Shown piece after piece: positions 1 through 5,819 of a stretch of 7,002 nucleotides of DNA. The position numbers and the translations under genes are program-made. Positions within the stretch are counted from its first letter, which is position 1; each line of letters opens with the position of its first letter. Source of the stretch: Polyangium sp. (in: bacteria) (lineage in GTDB: Bacteria; Myxococcota_A; Polyangia; Palsa-1104); NCBI GenBank assembly GCA_025450955.1, contig JANWLJ010000117.1:1-7002 (forward strand), given 5' to 3'. The notes below the pieces were generated by a model that made no database searches, was not told the origin of the DNA, and was given only the letters and a program-made list of their open reading frames with translations.

Positions 1-1
1 G

Positions 2-1351
2 GTGCGCGCGGGGGTCGACCTGCGGGTCAAGGCCGCGCCGTCGGAGAGCGGGGGGTGTTTAGTGCGGCGGGGGATCGGGGTCGCGGTGGCGGATCAAGCG
101 GGCGCGCTGGTGGCGATGCTGGCGGCGGTCGGCGCGGGCGCGGCGGCGGTGATGCTCGAGCTCGCGGGCGGCGAGGAGGCGGCGCTCGCGGCGGCCGCGC
201 GGGCGCAGGTGGCGGCGGTGGTGGGGGGCTCGCTCGAGGACGACACGCTGCGGGTGATCCGCGGTCAGTCGCTGCGCGAGCTCGACGAGGCGGTCGCGTT
301 GGTGGTGCCGACCTCGGGCGCGCTCGGCGAGCCGCGCGCGGTGATGCTCTCGGATTTGGGCGTGCAGGCCAACATCGAGGCGGTGGTGGAAGGGCTCGCG
401 CTTCATCGCCGCTCGCGCACGCCGCTTTTTTCGCCGCTCGGGAGCGGCTCGGCGCTGATCGGGCAGGCGCTGGCGACCTTGCGCGCGGGCGGCGCGCTCC
501 TCGGGCTCGGCGCGCTTCGCGGACGCGAGCGGGCGGGCCAGGCGCTCGGCGCGATGGCGCGACTCCGCGCGGACGCGATCCTCTCCGAGCCGACCGCGCT
601 CCACGCGCTGGCCAAGGCGGCGCTCGAGCGGCCGATCGGAGTCCGGCCACGGCTCGAGCGGATCTGCTCGACGGGCGCGCCGCTTTTGGCCGAGACTTCG
701 GCGCTCCTCGCCGAGGCGTTTCCCGACGCGCGGCGGATCAACCAATATCGGCTCACCGAAGCGCTGCAGGTGAGCGCGATCTCCGATGAGGATCCGCATT
801 TCGAGCGCGGCTCGGTCGGGCGGCCGCTCGCGGGAGTCTCGGTGCGGGTGGTGGCGCCGGATGGTGCGCCGCTTCCGCCGGGTGAGCGCGGCGCGCTCGA
901 GGTCCGCTCGCCTTGGCAGATGCTCGGCTATCTCGACGAGCCGCAGGCGACCGCGGGCGTGCTCGACGACGGCTGGCTGCGCACGGGCGATCTCGGCCGG
1001 CTCGATCGCGACGGGTATCTCTACCTCGACGGGCGCTCAGATGGACTGGTCAAGGTGGCGGGCGAGCGGGTGAGCCTCGAGGCGCTCGCGGAGCGACTGC
1101 GCGCGTTCGATGGCGTCGGCGCGGCCTGCGTGATCGCCGCCGCCGATCCCGAGCTCGGCGTTCGGCTGGTCGCGTTCATCGAGCCGCGCGAGGGCGCGCC
1201 GGAAGATCTGGCCGAGCGGGTGCGCGCGCTCGCGCCGGCGCGGCTTTCGCCCGCGTGGCGTCCGGCCAAGGTGGTCGAGCTGTCGTCGCTGCCGCGCTCG
1301 GGCGGCGAGATCGATCGCCAGGCGCTCCGGCGGATGGTCGAGCCGACCTGA
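2..1351 (+). CDS. AMP-binding (ANL superfamily) acyl-CoA synthetase-like protein, 5'-partial, degenerate catalytic motifs
   Basis: Members of this superfamily activate a carboxylate as an acyl-adenylate and usually pass it to CoA or a carrier protein. Numbering from the GTG at base 2, the visible motifs in order are: an A3/P-loop-like stretch TSGALGEPRAVM (residues 104-115); CSTGAPL (222-228); an A5-like NQYRLTEA (247-254), where the family normally has Y-G-x-T-E; TGDL (328-331); the hinge region DGRSDGLVKVAGERV (343-357); and an A10-like LPRSGGEIDR (430-439). The A10 motif normally reads G-K-I/V-D-R, and its lysine is the key adenylation residue; here it is Glu436. The P-loop lysine is Arg112 and the A5 glycine is Arg250. 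About 50-60 residues typical of the family N-terminus are missing before the first recognisable helix, so the gene probably begins left of the window and the GTG is only a first possible codon. The family is clear; the substrate is unknown, and activity as a ligase is doubtful. Confidence 0.85.
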   Translation: MRAGVDLRVKAAPSESGGCLVRRGIGVAVADQAGALVAMLAAVGAGAAAVMLELAGGEEAALAAAARAQVAAVVGGSLEDDTLRVIRGQSLRELDEAVALVVPTSGALGEPRAVMLSDLGVQANIEAVVEGLALHRRSRTPLFSPLGSGSALIGQALATLRAGGALLGLGALRGRERAGQALGAMARLRADAILSEPTALHALAKAALERPIGVRPRLERICSTGAPLLAETSALLAEAFPDARRINQYRLTEALQVSAISDEDPHFERGSVGRPLAGVSVRVVAPDGAPLPPGERGALEVRSPWQMLGYLDEPQATAGVLDDGWLRTGDLGRLDRDGYLYLDGRSDGLVKVAGERVSLEALAERLRAFDGVGAACVIAAADPELGVRLVAFIEPREGAPEDLAERVRALAPARLSPAWRPAKVVELSSLPRSGGEIDRQALRRMVEPT

Positions 1352-1392
1352 TCGCGTGCCGCTCGAAAGTGTTTTTGGATTAAGCTCCGCCG

Positions 1393-2097
1393 GTGGCGAC
1401 CCTTCACTTCGAGCAGCTCTTCGATCCGGAGTCGCAGAGCCTCACCTATCTCATCGGCGATCTCGACGCCGGGGTGTGCGCGCTCTGCGATCCGGTGCGC
1501 GAGCAGCTCGAGCGGGATCTCGGGCGCATCGATGCGCTCGGGCTCGAGCTCATTCACACGCTCGAGACCCATCTGCACGCCGACCACGTGACCAGCGGCA
1601 ACGCGCTCGCCGAGCGTCGCGGCTCGCGGCCGGTGCTCTCGAAGCGCAGCCAGGTGTCGTGCGAGGCGCTCCGGGTCGGGCACGGCGAGCGGTTCGCGGT
1701 GGGCGGCCTCGTGATCACCGCGCTCGAGACGCCCGGCCACACGCCCGAGAGCCTCAGCTTTCAGCTCGAAAATCGGGTGCTCACCGGCGACGCGCTCCTC
1801 ATCGGGACCTGCGGCCGCACCGACTTTCAGGGCGGCGATCCCGGCCAGCTCTTCGACAGCGTGCACGCGCACCTGTTCACCCTGCCCGACGAGACCTGGA
1901 TCTTTCCCGCGCACGACTATCGCGGCCGCACCTCGTCGACGATCGGCGTCGAGAAGCGGGAAAACGCGCGGCTCGCCGGCCGCGATCGCGACGCGTTCAT
2001 CGCGCTCATGAACGGGCTCGGCCTGCCGCGCCCGATTCGGATGGACGAGGCGCTGCCCGCCAATCTGCGCTGCGGAAAGCCCGAACCGCAAGCCTGA
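1393..2097 (+). CDS. ETHE1-family persulfide dioxygenase (MBL fold, non-haem iron)
   Basis: This cytosolic 234-residue protein belongs to the metallo-beta-lactamase fold. Its ETHE1 subgroup oxidises glutathione persulfide to sulfite with O2 during sulfide and sulfur-amino-acid catabolism. The metal-binding signature is THLHADH (residues 59-65), TPGHTPESLSF (113-123) and LTGDALL (130-136). By analogy with human ETHE1 the Fe(II) ligands would be His60, His116 and Asp133, with the same 56-residue gap between the two histidines. Further ETHE1-specific blocks are CGRTDFQGGD (140-149), PAHDYRG (172-178) and the near-terminal PANLRCG, which separate it from glyoxalase II and ordinary beta-lactamases. 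Arg142 corresponds to the ETHE1 arginine that is mutated in ethylmalonic encephalopathy. GTG 1393 is chosen because an in-frame TAA lies 12 bases upstream at 1381 and the family N-terminus starts here; no clear Shine-Dalgarno precedes it. The previous gene ends 41 bases upstream. No rhodanese or sulfide:quinone oxidoreductase gene is in view. Confidence 0.93.
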   Translation: MATLHFEQLFDPESQSLTYLIGDLDAGVCALCDPVREQLERDLGRIDALGLELIHTLETHLHADHVTSGNALAERRGSRPVLSKRSQVSCEALRVGHGERFAVGGLVITALETPGHTPESLSFQLENRVLTGDALLIGTCGRTDFQGGDPGQLFDSVHAHLFTLPDETWIFPAHDYRGRTSSTIGVEKRENARLAGRDRDAFIALMNGLGLPRPIRMDEALPANLRCGKPEPQA

Positions 2098-2143
2098 CGC
2101 GCGCGGCTCTGGTATGCTCGCCGCGCTCCGTTTTCACTCTGAG

Positions 2144-2150
2144 AAAGAGG
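2144..2150 (+). promoter_or_regulatory. Shine-Dalgarno sequence of the GH15 gene
   Basis: The purine run AAAGAGG ends four bases before the ATG at 2155. It supports that start, although the spacing is slightly short. It lies in the 57-base gap after the persulfide dioxygenase gene, the longest non-coding stretch in the window. I see no convincing terminator hairpin in that gap. Confidence 0.6.
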
Positions 2151-2154
2151 TCAT

Positions 2155-4266
2155 ATGCCGAGGGATCTGCCGATTGGAAACGAACGGCTGCTCATCCTCT
2201 TCGATGAGGATTATGTCCTTCGCGATCTCTATTATCCGAACGTCGGCAAAGAGAACCACGCGGGCGGCTATCCGTTTCGTTTCGGCGTGTATGTCGACGG
2301 GAAATTTTCCTGGATGGGTCGGGAAAACGGCTGGCAGATCGAGCGGCGCTACGAGCCCGACACCCTGATCACCGACGTCACCTGCAAAAACGACGCGCTC
2401 GGGATCGAGCTGCACGGATCGGACTGCGTCGATTTTCACGAGACCCTGTTTCTTCGCAAGATCACCGTGCGCAACCTGCGCGCAGAGGCGCGCGAGGTGC
2501 GGCTGTTCTTTCATCAGGACTTCCGGATCTCCGAGAGCGACGTCGGCGACACCGCCGCGTATGATCCAACCACCCGCACCGTCACTCATTACAAGGGATA
2601 TCGATATTTTCTTTCCAATGTAATGGTCGATGGGCAGCCGGGCGTGGACAGCTTCGCGATCGGCCAGAAGGGCGGCGGGCGCGACGGCACCTGGAGAGAC
2701 GCCGAGGACGACGGCAATCTCGGGATGAATCCGATCGCGCAGGGCGCGGTCGACTCGGTGGTGCGCGCGTGCGCGACGGTGCCGGGCCGCGGCGAAAAGA
2801 TCTTTTGGTATTGGCTCGCCTGCGCGAAAAAGTGGGAGGGCTCGTGGGACGGCGCCAAGGAGCTCGACGCCAAGGTGCGCGCGCGCGGTCCGGAGCTGTT
2901 TCTCACCCGCACCCGCGCCTATTGGAAGCTGTGGGTGAATAAAGAGCCGACCGAATTCTTTGGGCTGCCGCCGTCGGTGGTGGAGCTGTATAAACGATCG
3001 CTTCTGGTCATCAACACCCAGATCGACGAGGGCGGCGGAATCCTCGCGGCCAACGACTCCGACATCATCAAGTTCGCGCGCGACACCTACTCCTACGTCT
3101 GGCCCCGCGACGGCGCGCTGGTCTCCCACGCGCTCGATCTCGCCGGCTACCCCGAGATCACCCGCCGCTTCTTCGACTTCTGCGCCGACGTGATCTCGCC
3201 CGAGGGTTCCCTCCTTCACAAGTTCAACCCCGATCGCTCGCTCGCCTCGTCGTGGCACCCGTGGGTCGGCGGGCCGCGCGGGCCGAAGCAGGGCGCGCTC
3301 ACCCTCGGCGCGCCGCAGCTGCCGATTCAGGAGGACGAGACCGCGCTGGTGGTCTGGGCGCTGTGGCACCATTTTCAGCGCTACCGCGATATCGACGCGA
3401 TGAAGCCGCTCTATGGACGGCTGGTGCGCAAGGCGGCCGACTTCATGTGCGGCTCTCGCGAGCCGCACACGTCGCTGCCGGCGCCCTCGTACGATTTATG
3501 GGAGGAGCGGCGCGGGATCCTCACCTTCACCTGCGCGGCGGTGTGGGGCGGGCTCACCGCCGCGGCCGCGTTCGCGCAGGCGTTCGGCGACGTCGATCAC
3601 GCCGCGCGCTACTTGCAGGCGGCGAGCGAGATCCGCGCCGGGATGGATCGCCACCTGTGGCGTCCCGAGCTTGGCCGCTTCGCGCGGCTCATTGAAGTCG
3701 CGGACGACGGCCAGATCACCGTCGACCCGGTGCTCGACGCGTCGCTCTACGGCACCTTCGCGTTCGGCGCCTATGCGGCCGACGATCCGAAAGTGGAAGC
3801 GACCATGGCGCAGGTGCGCGAGCGGCTGTGGTGCAAGACCGAGGTCGGTGGGCTCGCCCGTTACGAGGGCGACTACTACCACCAGGTGAGCCAGGACAAA
3901 GAGCGGGTGCCGGGCAATCCGTGGTTCATCTGCACCTTGTGGCTGGCCGAGCACGCGGTGCAAAAGGCGCGCACCGTCGAGGATCTGGCCGAGGTGGTGC
4001 GCATCCTCGAGTGGGTCGACTCGCGCAAGCTGCCCTCGGGGGTGCTGGCCGAGCAGGTCCATCCCTACACGAACGCGCCGATGTCGGTCTCGCCGCTCAC
4101 CTGGAGCCACGCCGAGGTGGTCAATGTGGTGCAGGCCTATCTCGAGAAGCGCGAGGCGGTCGAGCGCTGCCCGACTTGCGGCGGGCCCAAACGGCGCAAG
4201 ATCGAAGGCTACGAGCGCGGCGAGAGCGAGCTGTGCCACCGCCCCGAAGGAGAACAGAGCCCATGA
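2155..4266 (+). CDS. Glycoside hydrolase family 15 protein (glucoamylase-like), cytosolic
   Basis: GH15 enzymes are inverting exo-hydrolases that release beta-glucose from the non-reducing ends of alpha-glucans; some members cleave trehalose or isomalto-sugars. The 703-residue protein has the bacterial/archaeal layout: an N-terminal beta-sandwich (about 1-270), a linker, then an (alpha/alpha)6 barrel (about 285-660). Barrel motifs include YVWPRDGAL (314-322), LPIQEDE (389-395), YDLWEER (446-452) and SPLTWSHAE (646-654). By comparison with clostridial-type glucoamylase, Glu450 would be the general acid and Glu654 the general base; both are present. There is no signal peptide, so the enzyme should act on internal glycogen or a soluble sugar. 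After the barrel comes a tail with CPTC (672-675) and a third cysteine at 694, in a basic, charged stretch that is not part of the GH15 fold. The stop codon overlaps the zwf start in ATGA, implying co-translation. Family assignment is firm; glucoamylase versus trehalase specificity is undecided. Confidence 0.95.
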   Translation: MPRDLPIGNERLLILFDEDYVLRDLYYPNVGKENHAGGYPFRFGVYVDGKFSWMGRENGWQIERRYEPDTLITDVTCKNDALGIELHGSDCVDFHETLFLRKITVRNLRAEAREVRLFFHQDFRISESDVGDTAAYDPTTRTVTHYKGYRYFLSNVMVDGQPGVDSFAIGQKGGGRDGTWRDAEDDGNLGMNPIAQGAVDSVVRACATVPGRGEKIFWYWLACAKKWEGSWDGAKELDAKVRARGPELFLTRTRAYWKLWVNKEPTEFFGLPPSVVELYKRSLLVINTQIDEGGGILAANDSDIIKFARDTYSYVWPRDGALVSHALDLAGYPEITRRFFDFCADVISPEGSLLHKFNPDRSLASSWHPWVGGPRGPKQGALTLGAPQLPIQEDETALVVWALWHHFQRYRDIDAMKPLYGRLVRKAADFMCGSREPHTSLPAPSYDLWEERRGILTFTCAAVWGGLTAAAAFAQAFGDVDHAARYLQAASEIRAGMDRHLWRPELGRFARLIEVADDGQITVDPVLDASLYGTFAFGAYAADDPKVEATMAQVRERLWCKTEVGGLARYEGDYYHQVSQDKERVPGNPWFICTLWLAEHAVQKARTVEDLAEVVRILEWVDSRKLPSGVLAEQVHPYTNAPMSVSPLTWSHAEVVNVVQAYLEKREAVERCPTCGGPKRRKIEGYERGESELCHRPEGEQSP
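4247..4252 (+). promoter_or_regulatory. Shine-Dalgarno sequence of zwf
   Basis: AAGGAG lies ten bases before ATG 4263, inside the last codons of the GH15 gene. It decides the zwf start: the same reading frame stays open upstream to about 3828, but that upstream translation is low-complexity and unlike any G6PDH. Confidence 0.75.
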
Positions 4267-5819
4267 GCGATCGCGAAAATTTCCCGGCCAATCCGCTGCG
4301 CGCCGGGCTCTCCGGCGAGCGGGTGCCGCCGCCGTGCGCGATGGTGATCTTCGGCGCCTCGGGCGACCTCACCAAGCGCAAGCTCATCCCGTCGCTCTAT
4401 TCGCTGGCGCGCGATCGGCTGCTGCCGTCGTCGTTCAGCGTGGTGGGCGTGGCGCGCCGCGATATCGGCAACGACGCGTTTCGCGATCAGATGCGCCAGT
4501 CGTGCGATGAGTTCGCGCGCCGCCGCCCCGTCGAGGAGGCGCTGTGGAAGAGCTTTTCGCAGGGGCTCTTCTACTCGGCCGGCACCTTCGAAGATCCGAA
4601 GACCTACGAGCGGCTGAAGAAGCTCCTCGCCGAGCTCGACGACCAGCGCGGCACCCACGGCAATCGGGTCTTCTATCTCTCGACGCCGCCCTCGGAGTAC
4701 GCGGTGATCATCCGCCAGCTCGGCGCGGCGGGGCTCATCAACCGTGATAAGGGCGGGCCGTTTACCCGGGTGATCATCGAAAAGCCGTTCGGGCGCGATC
4801 TCGCTTCGGCGCAGGCGCTCAACCGCGAGGTGCACGAGACCCTGCGCGAGGATCAGACCTACCGCATCGATCACTACCTCGGCAAAGAGACGGTCCAGAA
4901 CATCCTGGTCTTTCGCTTCGCCAACGCGCTGTGGGAGCCTCTGTGGAACGGCAAGTATGTCGATCACGTGCAGCTCACCGTCGCTGAATCGATCGGCGTC
5001 GAGGGGCGCGGCGGTTATTACGAGACCGCGGGCGTGGTGCGCGACATGGTGCAGAACCACATGTTTCAGTTTCTCTGCTTGATGGCGATGGAGCCGCCGG
5101 TGGCGTTCGAGGCGGACGCGGTGCGCGACGAGAAGCTCAAGGTGCTGCGCTCGCTGCGCCCGCTGCCGGAGAAGCCGAAGGAGCTGTCCGAGCTGGTGGT
5201 GCGCGGGCAGTACGGACCGGGATCGGTGGCGGGGCAGGCGCGCATCGGCTATCGCGAGGAAAATGGCGTCAAGCCCGACTCGAACGTCGAGACCTACGTG
5301 GCGATGAAGCTCCACATCGACAACTGGCGCTGGGCGGGCGTGCCGTTTTATCTGCGCGCGGGCAAGTCGCTTCCGAAGCGGGTGACCGAGATCGCGATCC
5401 ACTTCAAGAAGGCGCCGCATACGCTGTTCCCGTCGACGGATCGACTCGCCTCGGAGCCGAACGTGCTGTCGATCCGCATTCAGCCCGACGAGGGGATCGC
5501 GCTCAAATTTTTTTCCAAGGTGCCCGGCCCGACGATGGACGTGCTCCCGGTGCCGATGGAGTTTCGCTACGGGACTTCGTTCGGCGCCGAGCCGCCCGAG
5601 GCGTACGAGCGGCTGGTGCTCGACTGTCTGCTCGGCGATGGGACCCTGTTTACCCGCGGGGACGAAGTCGAAGCTTCGTGGCGCTATATCGATCGGATCG
5701 AAGAGGCGTGGGCCGCCGCGCCCGAGCCCGCCTTTCCGAACTACGCCGCCGGCAGCTGGGGCCCGGCCGCCGCCGACGAGCTCCTCGAGTGCGACGGGCG
5801 AAGCTGGAGGCGGCTGTGA
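4263..5819 (+). CDS. zwf: Glucose-6-phosphate 1-dehydrogenase
   Basis: This cytosolic enzyme oxidises glucose-6-phosphate to 6-phosphogluconolactone with reduction of NADP+ (or NAD+). It is the entry step of the oxidative pentose phosphate and Entner-Doudoroff pathways. The 518-residue protein is full length for the family. The Rossmann dinucleotide motif is FGASGDLTKRK (residues 30-40). The family active-site signature RIDHYLGKE is at 201-209, with Asp203 and His204 the expected catalytic pair and Lys208 a substrate-phosphate contact. The EKPFG block precedes it, and the C-terminal beta+alpha domain carries the usual PFYLRAGK and LKFFSKVPG segments. The ATG overlaps the GH15 stop by four bases (ATGA), and the stop overlaps the opcA start by four bases (GTGA), so all three are probably translated together. 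A T7 run at 5508-5514 lies in the conserved LKFFSK segment without breaking the frame. I see nothing unusual in the catalytic residues. Confidence 0.98.
   Translation: MSDRENFPANPLRAGLSGERVPPPCAMVIFGASGDLTKRKLIPSLYSLARDRLLPSSFSVVGVARRDIGNDAFRDQMRQSCDEFARRRPVEEALWKSFSQGLFYSAGTFEDPKTYERLKKLLAELDDQRGTHGNRVFYLSTPPSEYAVIIRQLGAAGLINRDKGGPFTRVIIEKPFGRDLASAQALNREVHETLREDQTYRIDHYLGKETVQNILVFRFANALWEPLWNGKYVDHVQLTVAESIGVEGRGGYYETAGVVRDMVQNHMFQFLCLMAMEPPVAFEADAVRDEKLKVLRSLRPLPEKPKELSELVVRGQYGPGSVAGQARIGYREENGVKPDSNVETYVAMKLHIDNWRWAGVPFYLRAGKSLPKRVTEIAIHFKKAPHTLFPSTDRLASEPNVLSIRIQPDEGIALKFFSKVPGPTMDVLPVPMEFRYGTSFGAEPPEAYERLVLDCLLGDGTLFTRGDEVEASWRYIDRIEEAWAAAPEPAFPNYAAGSWGPAAADELLECDGRSWRRL
5806..5810 (+). 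promoter_or_regulatory. Shine-Dalgarno sequence of opcA
   Basis: GGAGG lies five bases upstream of GTG 5816, within the last codons of zwf. It supports the overlapping GTG start and initiation coupled to zwf termination. Confidence 0.7.

Noticed and set aside
1367..1382. T-run after the first gene as a rho-independent terminator
   Set aside because: Only five T residues are present and no GC-rich hairpin precedes them.
1021..2091. Long open frame on the minus strand spanning the first two genes
   Set aside because: It is a frame mirror caused by high GC and strong third-position bias; its translation is rich in Arg, Ala and His with no recognisable domain, and the + strand genes are firmly identified.
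2094..2118. Possible promoter before the GH15 gene (CTGACG, then TGGTATGCT resembling an extended -10)
   Set aside because: The two boxes are only 13 bases apart and each matches consensus at four of six positions; this is too weak to annotate.
2134..3468. Minus-strand open frame of about 440 codons opposite the GH15 gene
   Set aside because: It lies antisense to conserved GH15 coding sequence, matches no family I know, and has no convincing start context.
3828..4262. Upstream in-frame extension of zwf
   Set aside because: The extension overlaps the conserved GH15 C-terminal barrel and gives Gly/Arg/Ala-rich nonsense. ATG 4263 has a good Shine-Dalgarno and fits the family length.
4267..4274. 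GCGATCGC octamers (also at 1982-1989 and 6210-6217) resembling the cyanobacterial HIP1 repeat
   Set aside because: Only three copies are present, and frequent codon pairs such as GAT-CGC and ATC-GCG readily produce them in this codon usage; not enough to claim a HIP1-type repeat or a cyanobacterial origin.
4209..5420. Minus-strand open frame of about 400 codons opposite zwf
   Set aside because: It is a compositional shadow of zwf, with His/Arg/Leu-rich low-complexity translation.
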